NCBI RefSeq assembly: GCF_964063345.1
Contig: NZ_OZ061318.1
Span: 5,952,001 to 6,016,000, forward strand
Source of the DNA: Pseudomonas lini
GTDB taxonomy: Bacteria; Pseudomonadota; Gammaproteobacteria; Pseudomonadales; Pseudomonadaceae
Length of the DNA stretch: 64,000 nt
Direction: 5' to 3'
Shown: positions 1-9,318 of the stretch, piece by piece
How the letters are laid out: every line of letters starts with the position of its first letter
Numbering within the stretch: position 1 is the first letter of the stretch
The notes under the pieces: generated by a model
What the model saw: only the letters and a program-made list of their open reading frames with translations
What the model was told of the DNA's origin: nothing
The model's database searches: none
Made by a program: the position numbers and the translations under genes

Positions 1-108
1 TTTTCCCATCAGTAAAGGGGGGCATGAGCTGGAAGCGGCTTTGTTGAGTGCCCGCTTCCAGTTTGACTAGCGCCCAAGTGAGTGGGTAAACAGCAACTTG
101 GTCATGCT

Positions 109-1005
109 TTAGCGTGGGATGAAATTGTTACCCGGACGCGCATCTGCAATCGAGATCATGAGACTTTTCGTCTCCAGGAACTCGTCGACGGCTTCGATCC
201 CCATTTCGCGACCGATGCCTGAACGCTTCATGCCTCCAAACGGCATCATGTAGCTGTAGGTGCGGTAAGTGTTACCCCAGACGGTTCCAACCTCCAGTGC
301 TTTGGACATCCTGAACAATCGTCCAGTATCGCGCGTCCAAACGCCTGCAGCCAATCCGTAAGGGATGTCGTTCGCGATCGAAATAGCTTCGGCTTCGTCT
401 TCGAAGGCAATGACGGACAAGACTGGACCGAATACTTCTTCCTGGGCGATACGCATACCGTTTGAAACGCCGACAAATATTGTGGGCTCGACAAATTGGC
501 CGCCCGTGAGGCCGGGTCCGGTTGCGGGCTTGCCACCCAGAATGCAATGCGCCCCTTCGCCCAGGGCGATCTCGATGTATTCCAGTACTTTTCGGTATTG
601 TGGTGCGGTGGACATGGGACCCATTTGGGTGGCTGGATCCATGGGGTTACCGAGCCTCACGGACCGAGCGCTTTCGAGCAACCGCTCAGTGAAGGTTTCA
701 AGAATCGAACTCTGCACCAACAGGCGTGAGCCTGCCGTGCACATTTGACCTCCGCCACCGAAGATACCGGAAACCGCCCCGGCAACGGCCAGCTCCAGGT
801 CAGCGTCTTCGAAGACAATATTAGGCGATTTACCGCCCAGCTCCAGGGCGACTCGTTTCATATGGCGAGCAGCAGTTTCGTATACCTTTGTCCCGGTCAG
901 ATCAGAGCCGGTGAAGGTGACCATCGCAACGTCCGGGTGCTCGACGAGGGGCGCGCCGATATCCGAACCAAGTCCGGTTACCACATTGAGGACGCCATCC
1001 GGCAA
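109..1005 (-). pseudogene. Aldehyde dehydrogenase, 5'-truncated (C-terminal ~298 codons)
   Basis: This is the C-terminal two thirds of an NAD(P)-dependent aldehyde dehydrogenase. It keeps the ELGGKSPN motif with the general-base Glu, and the QMCTAGSR motif with the catalytic Cys. The C-terminal oligomerisation part is also present (PFGGMKRSGIGRE). The first ~190 residues usual for the family, including most of the Rossmann NAD site, are missing. The reading frame runs directly into the upstream transporter gene and is separated from it only by a TAA codon at 1006-1008. The first sense codon after that stop is TTG, and I see no ribosome binding site for it. It was probably the last gene of the operon that starts near 4.27 kb. 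A product is unlikely to be active. Confidence 0.85.
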
Positions 1006-1860
1006 TTAAGGCACGGCAGAAATTAATCCGGTCTGCAGATCGCCAAGGCCAAATTCCTTGATGATCCTGGGAAGGAAAAAGCTTACGCCATAGGCGCCTA
1101 CGACGATCGCGAAGTTGGCCAGCCCCAGCAGCAGAACCCGTGCGCTGGTCAATGCACGAAACAGGCTGTCATGGGGCAAAGGAGGGCAGGCGTCGGCATC
1201 CTCGGCCAGACGTGCAGCCAACGCTTGTTTCTCTTGAGGAGATAGCCAGGTTGCGTCGTGGGGGCGATCGGTCAAATACCGAAGAACGACGAACGAAAGA
1301 ACAATCGCCGGCAGCGCCTCGAGAAAGAACATCCAGCGCCAGCCTGGAATGCCGAGGGTTCCGTCGAGCTCCAGAAGCACACCGGAGACCGGCCCCCCGA
1401 GTGATAGCGATATTGGAGCTGCGCACAGAAACGTTCCCATAACCCGGGCGCGATAACGGGCGGGGAACCAGAGTGTCACGAAGTAAGTGATTCCTGGGAA
1501 AAATCCTGCCTCTGCTGCGCCTAATAACAGGCGCAGAGCATAGAACTCCGTATCCGTGGTAACGAAGGCCATGGCCCCGGACATCAGGCCCCAGGTAAAT
1601 AATATTCTCGCTATCCAACGTCGTGCACCATAGCGGGCCAGCATCAGATTGGAGGGGATCTCGAATAAAAAATAAGTCAGGAAAAACAGCCCGGCACCCA
1701 GCCCAAACGCGGCAGCGGTGAGGCCGATGTCTTTGCTCATGTGAAGTGCGGCGAATCCTACGTTTGCGCGATCCAGATAAGCGACGAAATAGCAGACAAT
1801 CATTAACGGCATCAGTCGCCGAAATGCCTTTTTTGCCGCGGTGTCATCGGCAGTTGTCAT
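1006..1860 (-). pseudogene. MFS transporter (ACS-like), 3'-truncated
   Basis: This encodes the first ~284 residues of a major facilitator superfamily transporter. The N-terminus reads KKAFRRLMPLMIVCYFVAYLDRANVGFAAL, written here as the typical D-R-A-N-V-G-F motif at about residues 30-36, which is characteristic of the anion:cation (tartrate/phthalate/hexuronate) symporter branch. About seven to eight membrane segments remain out of twelve. The protein stops at ...LISAVP where the family normally continues with the next helix. The start is supported by GGGAGAAC just upstream of the ATG. It follows the SDR gene by 176 bp in the same direction. The truncation is explained by a deletion that joins it to the ALDH relic downstream. 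Substrate unknown, probably an organic acid. Confidence 0.8.
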
Positions 1861-2036
1861 GGTGTTCTCCCTTATTATTATTCAGCGTTGTTCTGCGCAG
1901 CGCCTGGATTGCTTAGGTCTTCTAAGGCTCTTTTTGGGGCCGCGATTCGCATGCGTATTGTTCGCCGGGCTGACGGCACTCTCCCTGCGTTTCTGATAGA
2001 TAAACGCCATCGGGAGGTGCCGGTTTTAGCCCGGCG

Positions 2037-2801
2037 TTACACCGGCGGAATGCAGGCGGTCTGGCCTCCGTCGACGCTGACCACCGCTCCAGTCATGAAG
2101 CTTGCGTCATCGGTCAGCAGGAACGCGGCGACTGCTGCGATCTCTTCTGGTTCGCCTTCGCGACCGATCGCGTGCGCTGCTCGAATGCGCTTGGTCTTCT
2201 CGGGGTCTTCGAACATATAGGCGGTGAACGGAGTGCGGATCATCCCAGGTGCAATGGCATTCACGCGGATTCCGAAGGCTCCGAGTTCCGCGCCCATGGT
2301 GCGGGTGATGCCGGAAACGCCAAACTTCGACGCGACATAGGGCAAACGATTCGGAACGCCGAGGATGCCGGCACCTGAGGAAATGTTGACGATCGCGCGC
2401 GGGCTCTTGTCGTCTCGGACCGCGCGTGCGAAGGCTTGGCACATCAAGAACGTGCCATCCAGATTCACCGCCATCACTCTCTTCCAGTTTTCCAGGTCGC
2501 AGTCGAGAACGTTGCCGACACCTTTGATCCCGGCACAATTGATCAGCCCATGCAGGTTGCCCAACTTGTTTTGAGCTTCAGCGACAAATGTTTTCGCCTG
2601 CTCGGGATCAGATACATCGAGTGCTGCTGCGTAAACCCGCTCGGGTTCATCGAACCGAGCCGCTATATCGTTGATTCGAGCCTGATCGATGTCCGCGATT
2701 GCGACGCTTGCACCTTCGTCGTACAAGCGTTGCACGCAAGCCGCGCCAATCCCGCTGGCTGCGCCCGTTATCAGAACTGCTCTGCCTTCGAACCGTTTCA
2801 T
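2037..2801 (-). CDS. SDR-family NAD(P)-dependent oxidoreductase
   Basis: This is a classical short-chain dehydrogenase/reductase of 254 residues, the usual length. The cofactor motif TGAASGIG lies near residue 12, NCAG near 87, the catalytic Ser in NISSGAG near 140, and the YVASK catalytic Tyr/Lys pair near 155-159. The C-terminal DGGQTA is typical. It is cytosolic and should interconvert a secondary alcohol and a ketone. AGAGGTG sits at a good distance before the ATG. It lies between the MmgE/PrpD gene (91 bp upstream) and the broken transporter, all on the same strand, so it is probably part of one operon. Substrate cannot be assigned. Confidence 0.9.
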   Translation of the reverse strand: MKRFEGRAVLITGAASGIGAACVQRLYDEGASVAIADIDQARINDIAARFDEPERVYAAALDVSDPEQAKTFVAEAQNKLGNLHGLINCAGIKGVGNVLDCDLENWKRVMAVNLDGTFLMCQAFARAVRDDKSPRAIVNISSGAGILGVPNRLPYVASKFGVSGITRTMGAELGAFGIRVNAIAPGMIRTPFTAYMFEDPEKTKRIRAAHAIGREGEPEEIAAVAAFLLTDDASFMTGAVVSVDGGQTACIPPV

Positions 2802-2892
2802 GAATGCACCTCTTATTGTTGGATGAGTGACTAGATTTCAACGTTGGGAAAAGCAGTCGAACGTCCGGCTGCCGAGGAGGAAGCCTTTGCGG

Positions 2893-4272
2893 TTAGCTCA
2901 GTGCGTTCAGCAATTTGGCGCAGTCGTCCAAAGACTCCAGATTTCGCGCCATCTGCACAGCCGCATCGATGGCATCCGGTGCCACAGGATGTGCAGCGAC
3001 CGAAGCGCAGTCCCGGAATTTTGAAATCAGTCGATCCCAGGGCAATGGCGTTTCCGGGCTGCCCGGGACGTTGTCGCCCTTGCGTTGCAGCCGTCGGCCG
3101 TCGCGCATGAGGATTTCCAGGCGGCCATCGGGGATCGTCACTTTCCAGTCCAGATCACTGTCCTCAATCGGAACGATTTTTTGCGCTAAAGCGAGCACTT
3201 CCGGATCGGCCAAGGCTGCCGAATTGAAATCGCTGATTCGGATTTCCCCGCGTGCCAGGGCCAAGGCAACGCAGTAAGGAAGACTGAATTTCGCATCCAC
3301 GAGAGTTTTCGGGGCGCGGCGCACGTCGAGGGGAGTGCACATGCGCATATGGAAGTCGCCCACGTAGGCGTAGATCTGCTCGATCTCGCTGGCCTTGAGG
3401 GAATGTTCACGCATCATTTCAATCGCTGCGTGAATATAGGTATGCACGTTGCCGACCGCAGGCCAGGCTTTGTAGATCATCGAAGCGCCAAAAAATGTCT
3501 TGCCCAGTCCTTCAACCATTTTGGCGCGATCATATTCGCCGCCGAAGTAGACGTTGAAAATGCCGGCCTTGCCTTCGAACAGATCGTTGATTCCAGTTAT
3601 CCCTCGCTCCGCCATCAGCGCTGCAAGCACTGCGCCTTGGGCTGTGAACCCTGCGTACATGCCGCGCAGATCACTGCCGATACCGAAGATGACTTCCATT
3701 GTCCCGGCAGACTGCATGCTCGCAATGCCGAGGGCATGAGCAAGTTGTTTTGCATTCAGTCCCAGAATCTGGCCCGCAGCTGCGGCGGCGGAAAACACTC
3801 CGAGGACAGAGGAGAGGTTCCAATCCTGCTTCCAGCGCACGTTGCATCGCAGCCGGACGAAAAGGTCCTCGCCCAGGGCTACCGCAGTGATCAGGTCCAT
3901 GCCGCTGACACCGCCCTTGTGCTGTGCGATGGCGAGAACGGCAGGTACCACGGAACTGTCAGGGTGCGCACCCCATGGGGTCTGGTTGTCGTAATCCAAG
4001 CAGTGGGCCATTACCCCGTTGGCGAAGGCGGCCATCGGGGCAGGAACTTTGCTGTTGAATCCCAGGACGGAGCAGTCTGGACGTCCGCCGCCGTTCAGCA
4101 CGATATCGGCTACGCCTTGGACTGCAGGCTCCATTCCGCTGCCGGCAAGGATGACGCCCAAGGTGTCCAGAATGGATTTTTTGGCCGCCTCAATGGCTTC
4201 AGCAGGTAGATTTTCATAGCGGGTATTAGCGACATGACGCGCAATTTCATGGCTTAAATCGATCGTTGACAT
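2893..4272 (-). CDS. MmgE/PrpD family protein
   Basis: This is a 459-residue member of the MmgE/PrpD family, which includes 2-methylcitrate dehydratase and cis-aconitate decarboxylase. Family signatures seen are the N-terminal helix region ending ILDTLGVILAGSG, the GVMAHCLDYDN segment at about residue 85-95, and the AHALGIA motif near 200. I chose the ATG at 4272 because the protein then begins MSTIDLSHEIARHVA as is usual; an upstream in-frame ATG at 4386 would add residues not seen in the family. It heads the minus-strand operon and is divergent from the LysR gene at 4441. It probably dehydrates or decarboxylates a di- or tricarboxylic acid. The exact reaction is unknown. Confidence 0.87.
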   Translation of the reverse strand: MSTIDLSHEIARHVANTRYENLPAEAIEAAKKSILDTLGVILAGSGMEPAVQGVADIVLNGGGRPDCSVLGFNSKVPAPMAAFANGVMAHCLDYDNQTPWGAHPDSSVVPAVLAIAQHKGGVSGMDLITAVALGEDLFVRLRCNVRWKQDWNLSSVLGVFSAAAAAGQILGLNAKQLAHALGIASMQSAGTMEVIFGIGSDLRGMYAGFTAQGAVLAALMAERGITGINDLFEGKAGIFNVYFGGEYDRAKMVEGLGKTFFGASMIYKAWPAVGNVHTYIHAAIEMMREHSLKASEIEQIYAYVGDFHMRMCTPLDVRRAPKTLVDAKFSLPYCVALALARGEIRISDFNSAALADPEVLALAQKIVPIEDSDLDWKVTIPDGRLEILMRDGRRLQRKGDNVPGSPETPLPWDRLISKFRDCASVAAHPVAPDAIDAAVQMARNLESLDDCAKLLNALS

Positions 4273-4440
4273 AGTGGCGCTTTCACTCGGGGAAATTGTT
4301 ATTGGGACCTTCCTTGAGCACCTGTGCAGCCCGTCCGTGGGCTTAGTGAGCGCCTTCAATCTGCCGGTGAGACTTACAATCAACAAGCAATGAATTACGG
4401 ACTATCATTAAGCAAAACTGGATAATCAAAGGGCCGCCCG

Positions 4441-5379
4441 ATGCCGCATCCACGTTTCACCCCGCGTCAGCTGGCTGCGTTCGTTGCTGTGGCGCAGGCA
4501 AGAAGTTTTCGCAAAGCTGGTGAGCAACTGAGTCTTTCAAGTTCTGCGGTCAGCCAGTTGGTAGGTGATCTGGAGTTGGCTCTAGAGCTTCGTTTATTTG
4601 ATCGAACGACGCGCAGCGTCGTCCTTTCCCCGGCAGGTAGGGAGTTTCTTCCTTCAGCCACGAGCGTTCTCAAACACATGCAATTGGCACAGAACGCCGC
4701 TGACGACATCTGCAACAGGGCTTCAGGTGTCGTTCGGATTGCAGCTCCACTGATCATGGCCAGTTCGGTGCTTCCAGCGTTGATCAAGGAGTACACCCGG
4801 ACGCGGCCTAAGCTTGTAATTCGTATACGCGACGCACCCGTGGATGGCCTGGTAGATAGGGTGAGCAATGCAGACGCCGATTTTGCTATCGGCGCAGATC
4901 AGCCGGTGGGAGATGACATTGTGCGCAAGGATCTTTTCAAGAGTCCCTGGGTGCTGTGGTGCTCGGCAAGCCATCCGCTCGCGGGATATCAAAGCATTCC
5001 GTGGAGCCAGTTAAGGCATCAACCGCTTGTTGTCGCGGGTCGCGACTATGAACGCACCGTCGCGCTCACTCACGGGGGACAGTTCGAGCAAGGACGAATC
5101 ATCCCCGTGGACATTGTTGAGAATGTCAGTACGGCGTTGGGGATTGCAGCACAGGGCATGGCAGCCACACTGGGCCCGGCATACGTGGGATTACTGGCCC
5201 GACTACTCGGGTTGACGATGCGGCCGATTGTTCAGCCGGAAGTCACCAGGCAGGTGTGTATTTACCATTCAAGCACACGTGCGATGTCTCCGGCAGCACA
5301 AGGTTTCTGTGAGTTTTTGGAGGAGCAGCTCAAAGGCAACGACGAGCTGGGGGTAGGAGGCGTTTGGCGATTGAGGTGA
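4441..5379 (+). CDS. LysR-family transcriptional regulator
   Basis: This is a 312-residue LysR-type regulator. The N-terminal winged helix-turn-helix spans about residues 5-65 (FTPRQLAAFVAVAQARSF...SSSAVSQLV), followed by a linker helix and a periplasmic-binding-protein-like effector domain. It is divergently transcribed from the MmgE/PrpD gene with a 168-bp gap. The usual LysR arrangement would make it the regulator of that minus-strand operon, with a small acid related to the pathway as co-inducer. I could not mark a convincing T-N11-A operator. The 3' end converges on the GabD-like gene. Confidence 0.9.
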   Translation: MPHPRFTPRQLAAFVAVAQARSFRKAGEQLSLSSSAVSQLVGDLELALELRLFDRTTRSVVLSPAGREFLPSATSVLKHMQLAQNAADDICNRASGVVRIAAPLIMASSVLPALIKEYTRTRPKLVIRIRDAPVDGLVDRVSNADADFAIGADQPVGDDIVRKDLFKSPWVLWCSASHPLAGYQSIPWSQLRHQPLVVAGRDYERTVALTHGGQFEQGRIIPVDIVENVSTALGIAAQGMAATLGPAYVGLLARLLGLTMRPIVQPEVTRQVCIYHSSTRAMSPAAQGFCEFLEEQLKGNDELGVGGVWRLR

Positions 5380-5514
5380 CGCGTTTTCGAGGCGAACATG
5401 AGCCTTCGCGCATCACGAATTGGCAGGGTTGATATGTGGTCAGCAAAATAGCCGTCGTAGGGCTTCGGGCGCATAACGCGCCCGCGCTTTTAGAGAATGG
5501 CGAGGCCTATTGGC

Positions 5515-6987
5515 TTACAGGCCGCCCAGCGCCATGTATTTAATTTCGAGGTATTCCTCGATACCGTTATGGCCGCCTTCCCGACCCAGGCCGCTTTCCT
5601 TGACACCACCAAAAGGTACTTCAGGGGTGGAGATCAAGCCTTCGTTGATACCGACGATGCCGTACTCCAAAGCTTCCGCCACACGGAAAACGCGGCCCAG
5701 GTCTCGGGCGTAAAAGTAGCTCGCCAGGCCAAACGGTGTGTCGTTTGCTAGATCGATCGCTTCTTTTTCAGTCGAGAAGCGGAACAGCGGGGCGACCGGG
5801 CCAAAGGTCTCATCGCGGAAGATCAACGCATCTTTCGGCACATTGGCCAGCACAGTAGGTTGGAAGAAGTTGCCACCCCTTGCGTGTCGGGCACCACCAG
5901 TGATGACCGATGCACCTTTGGCCAGGGCATCGTTGATGTGCTGTTCGACCTTGAGCACTGATGCCTGGTTGATCAGCGGTCCTTGGGTGGCTCCCTCTTC
6001 CATGCCATCCGCCACGAACAAGGCTTCCACGGCGACTTTCAATTTTTCGGTGAAGGCATCGTAGACGCCATCCTGAACCAGAATGCGGTTCGCACATACA
6101 CAGGTTTGGCCGGTGTTACGGAACTTGGACGCCATGACGCCTTTGACCGCCTCATCCAGGTTCGCATCGTCGAAAACGATGAAAGGCGCATTGCCCCCGA
6201 GCTCCATGGATGTTTTCTTGATGGTCTTGGCGCATTGCTCCAGCAGCACACGGCCCACTTCGGTCGATCCGGTGAAAGACAGCTTGCGTACGATCGGGTT
6301 GCCGGTCAGTTCGCCACCGGTCGCACCTGAAGGGCCGGTGATGACATTACAAACGCCTTTGGGCATGCCGGCGCGCTCGGCGAGCACTGCAATGGCAAGG
6401 GCAGAAAAAGGCGTCTGCGAGGCGGGGCGAATAATCCCGGTGCAGCCTGCCGACCAGCCGGGGCCAGCTTTACGGGTGATCATCGCTGACGGGAAATTCC
6501 ATGGTGTGATCGCAGCGAAAACCCCGATCGGCTCTTTGGTGATCAAGACACGCCGGCCCGGCACGTGCCCAGGCATGGTTTCGCCATACACGCGGCGCCC
6601 TTGCTCGGCAAACCACTCCAGGAAACCAGCCGAATATTCGATCTCTCCCTTGGCTTCCGCCCAGGGTTTGCCTTGCTCGGCCGTCATGATGGTAGCCAGG
6701 TCGTCTTTGTGGATCAGCATCAGTTCGCCGATTCGACGAATGATTGCGCCACGAGCCTTGGCAGTCATGGCGCGCCAGGCCGGGAGCGCTGCTCCGGCGG
6801 CCTCGATTGCCCGGCGGGTTTCTTCCGCGCCCATGGATGGGACAGTGCCTACGAGCTCACCTGTCGAAGGATTGCGTACCTCAATCACGGCACCGCTATC
6901 GGCGGACACCCACTGACCGTTGATGTAGTTCTGGTTTCTCAGCAGCTCAGGGTCGTTGAGGGTGATCTTATTGTTTGCATTAGACAT
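5515..6987 (-). CDS. Succinate-semialdehyde dehydrogenase-like ALDH
   Basis: This is a full-length 490-residue aldehyde dehydrogenase closest in pattern to GabD-type succinate/glutarate-semialdehyde dehydrogenases (ITPWNFP, PFGGVKESGLGREGG). The catalytic base is Glu262 (MELGGN) and the nucleophile Cys296 (GQTCVC), with the normal spacing of 34. Two things are odd. Residues 177-179 read GWS where the family has a small hydrophobic stretch (usually ALA). The residue normally Lys in the ...LKPASQTP cofactor-binding motif is Arg187 (IIRPASQT). The oddities lie within a 20-bp patch and might reflect paired indels. Cytosolic. It is followed upstream by the cupin gene on the same strand. Confidence 0.88.
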   Translation of the reverse strand: MSNANNKITLNDPELLRNQNYINGQWVSADSGAVIEVRNPSTGELVGTVPSMGAEETRRAIEAAGAALPAWRAMTAKARGAIIRRIGELMLIHKDDLATIMTAEQGKPWAEAKGEIEYSAGFLEWFAEQGRRVYGETMPGHVPGRRVLITKEPIGVFAAITPWNFPSAMITRKAGPGWSAGCTGIIRPASQTPFSALAIAVLAERAGMPKGVCNVITGPSGATGGELTGNPIVRKLSFTGSTEVGRVLLEQCAKTIKKTSMELGGNAPFIVFDDANLDEAVKGVMASKFRNTGQTCVCANRILVQDGVYDAFTEKLKVAVEALFVADGMEEGATQGPLINQASVLKVEQHINDALAKGASVITGGARHARGGNFFQPTVLANVPKDALIFRDETFGPVAPLFRFSTEKEAIDLANDTPFGLASYFYARDLGRVFRVAEALEYGIVGINEGLISTPEVPFGGVKESGLGREGGHNGIEEYLEIKYMALGGL

Positions 6988-7078
6988 TGGAGTATCCCTT
7001 GAATAATTATTTGCAGTCCTATCCGACCGCAGCGCTGTTTACGAGCTGCTCACAGCACAAGCCGCGCGGCTATCGTCT

Positions 7079-7918
7079 TTAGAATTGCGGGAAGACCACA
7101 CAAAGCAGCTCGGTTGGTTCGAGCGCGCGCATGGCGACGGGACCTTCGTTTGCCAGCAATTCAAAGCCGGTCTCAGGGCCATATTCATCATTGCCAACGG
7201 CGAGTCGGCCTTTTGTGAGATAGAGAACCTGGAGGGAAGGGTGCTGGCCGGCCCCGAACACAGCGTTTGCGTCCAGTCGAACAAAACCGATGCGCATGTT
7301 TCGTTCGGTAAAGGTGCCGAGCCACTTGACCGAGACACCTTCCGAACCTTCTGGCAGCCAGTCAAAGGCATCGGGGTTCATTGCGATCACATCGGTATAG
7401 CGAGGCTCGGCGAACTGCAATTTGCGCCCGGTCGCATGTTCGAAGCAGGCATCGGAGCCGTCCATGCTTTGCTCGTTGCCGTTCTCATCCTTCCAGTAGT
7501 AAAGGCCTTTCCTGAACTCGCCTTTCTCGTTGAGGATCGCATTTGTCGCTTCACGCTGGGCGACGCTCAGGTAGCCGAAGCCGCTGGCGCCGCCGAGTTG
7601 CAGCACGAGCGTCTCAAGCCCCTCGGAACGATCTTGAGGACCGTAGGGAACGCTTTCCGGGAAGTAACCCACCCAGCCTTGTTTGAGAAACTGGTTCTCG
7701 CCGTAAGGCAGGACGCCTTTGATGACGTAGCGGATCTGATCGAAATTATGACGATGGCGTGGCGTTCTCCAGCCCCCGGAGCCAGCCCGACCCATGTTCA
7801 AGTCGTAGTTGTTGGGTGAACCGTCTTCGCCAAACAGCAGATGCTTTTGCGCGAGCTTGCCTTCACGCATGGTTCCAACCATTTCACTGTTCGTGTCTGC
7901 AGCCTTGCCTACTCGCAT
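7079..7918 (-). CDS. Cupin-domain protein (unknown enzyme or sensor)
   Basis: This is a 279-residue soluble protein with a cupin core. Residues about 50-75 carry RTPRHRHNFDQIRYVIKG, the first cupin metal motif (H-x-H then a following E/Q position), and a second barrel-like region with ERNMRIGFVRLDANAVFGAG near residue 200. There is no signal peptide. It lies 91 bp upstream of, and on the same strand as, the GabD-like gene, so the two are likely co-transcribed. Cupins of this type include dioxygenases and isomerases, but no specific reaction can be inferred. I recognise only the fold. Confidence 0.72.
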   Translation of the reverse strand: MRVGKAADTNSEMVGTMREGKLAQKHLLFGEDGSPNNYDLNMGRAGSGGWRTPRHRHNFDQIRYVIKGVLPYGENQFLKQGWVGYFPESVPYGPQDRSEGLETLVLQLGGASGFGYLSVAQREATNAILNEKGEFRKGLYYWKDENGNEQSMDGSDACFEHATGRKLQFAEPRYTDVIAMNPDAFDWLPEGSEGVSVKWLGTFTERNMRIGFVRLDANAVFGAGQHPSLQVLYLTKGRLAVGNDEYGPETGFELLANEGPVAMRALEPTELLCVVFPQF

Positions 7919-8452
7919 TTTTCATTCCTCGTTTAACTGAATGTTGGTCGTGGCTGGATTATTCAATCCTGTCAGCGGGATGTTTTTCGGCGCCCGTGTA
8001 GTGATGGGAACCCCAAGATCGATTTGTGATCACGGATTAAATATATCCCGCACTGTGAGATATGGTCAAATTTTGAATTGGGCGGGATGACAAGCTGGCG
8101 TTGTCGGCTTTTTCATTGGTGCTTCAGGGTAGAGATGAGCTCTATAAAGGCGGTATGAGCGGGAGTAGGGGCGTTAATAAAGCTTTTTTAGTCGGAATCC
8201 AAGGATGTCGATTGGCTTGACAAATCCCACAATTCGACATAATTCTATTCGCAGGTTGGTGGTTTCATCGTTTTGCATCAATCGTCGATGACCGGGACTT
8301 TTGGGGGGAGGGCGGGCAGTTGCCGGTCAGCCCCCTTGATCAGCGGTTGAGGGCGAGCAGGATGTTTGGGTTCTGCCAGGGCCAAGCGTGACTCACAACA
8401 ACTTAAAAAAAGGTCCCTGTGGCCTCACAAAAAATTCAATCCAGGAATAGAC
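7919..8452. other. Intergenic region between divergent operons
   Basis: This 534-bp gap separates the minus-strand cupin gene from the plus-strand SDR gene. It contains a plausible sigma-70 promoter at 8217-8245 and AT-rich sequence around 8020-8080. I see no coding sequence in it. A short in-frame extension of the SDR from a TTG at 8366 is possible but lacks a ribosome binding site. Confidence 0.6.
8217..8245 (+). promoter_or_regulatory. Putative sigma-70 promoter for the SDR-ALDH-aldolase operon
   Basis: A perfect -35 hexamer TTGACA at 8217-8222 is followed after 17 bp by TAATTC at 8240-8245 as a weak -10. It is about 208 bp upstream of the SDR start and on the same strand. The spacing is optimal, but the -10 matches only partly. 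Confidence 0.4.
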
Positions 8453-9277
8453 ATGAGCGAATCATCCATTACCCACGCCCCCGCCGACTCCGGCGTTCCG
8501 CTGCAGGCCCGTGATTTCAGCGTCAAGGAACTGGTTGTGATCATCACCGGTGCGGGCCAGGGCATTGGCCGAGAACTGGCCCGGCAGTACGCGGCGGCAG
8601 GTGCCTTTCCGGTTATCGCTGATCTGAATCTCGACAAGGCGGCTTCGGTCGTGCAAGAAATTGAGGTCGCGGGTGGTCAGGCCTTGGCAGTGCAAGTCGA
8701 CGTGGGTGACAAGGCCTCGGTTGACGCCATGGTCGCGCAGGTCCTGAAGGTTCATGGGCGTATCGACGTCTTGATCAACAATGCATCCATTTTCGCAGCC
8801 TTGGAAAAATGCGCGTTCGATCAAATTCCATATCAACAATGGCAGAAGGTCCTGCACGTCAATATCACTGGGACCTATCTGTGCGTATGCGCCGTTGCTC
8901 AGGCCATGCGTGACGCGAAATTCGGCCGAATCATCAATATTTCCTCAGACGCCGTGCCCCGCGGCACGATGAATTACCTGCACTACGTCACGTCGAAATC
9001 GGCGCTGATCGGCATGACCAACTCGCTTGCTCGAGAGCTCGGACCACACGGCATCACTGTGAACTGCATTCGTCCCGGTAGCGTTGCCACGGAAGTGGAG
9101 CGGGTCGCCAATCCCACAGTTGAGCTGCGTCAGCGCGCGGCAGCCTTGCAGTGCATTCCCCGTGGAATGCTGCCCACCGACCTTGTCGGAATCATGTTGT
9201 TCCTGGCCACCCCGGCGGCGTCGTTCATCACCGGCCAGACCATTGCCTGTGATGGCGGCTACACCCACAGCAGCTGA
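8453..9277 (+). CDS. SDR-family oxidoreductase
   Basis: This is a classical short-chain dehydrogenase of 274 residues with an N-terminal extension of about 25 residues before the Rossmann fold. Motifs seen: TGAGQGIG cofactor loop, NNAS, catalytic Ser in NISSDA, YVTSK with the catalytic Tyr and Lys, and a C-terminal CDGGYT. I chose ATG 8453 because AGGA lies 7-10 bases upstream; the frame is open further upstream to 8366. It is the first gene of a plus-strand run (SDR, ALDH, aldolase, ketopantoate-reductase-like) with 41 bp to the ALDH. It probably oxidises a secondary alcohol in that pathway. Confidence 0.9.
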   Translation: MSESSITHAPADSGVPLQARDFSVKELVVIITGAGQGIGRELARQYAAAGAFPVIADLNLDKAASVVQEIEVAGGQALAVQVDVGDKASVDAMVAQVLKVHGRIDVLINNASIFAALEKCAFDQIPYQQWQKVLHVNITGTYLCVCAVAQAMRDAKFGRIINISSDAVPRGTMNYLHYVTSKSALIGMTNSLARELGPHGITVNCIRPGSVATEVERVANPTVELRQRAAALQCIPRGMLPTDLVGIMLFLATPAASFITGQTIACDGGYTHSS

Positions 9278-9318
9278 TTCCAGACGCTCGCCGCATACCA
9301 GTTGGAGGCACCCGCAAG

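Noticed and set aside
3349..4209. 286-codon plus-strand frame opposite MmgE/PrpD
   Set aside because: No recognisable motif or ribosome binding site; the minus strand holds a conserved family protein.
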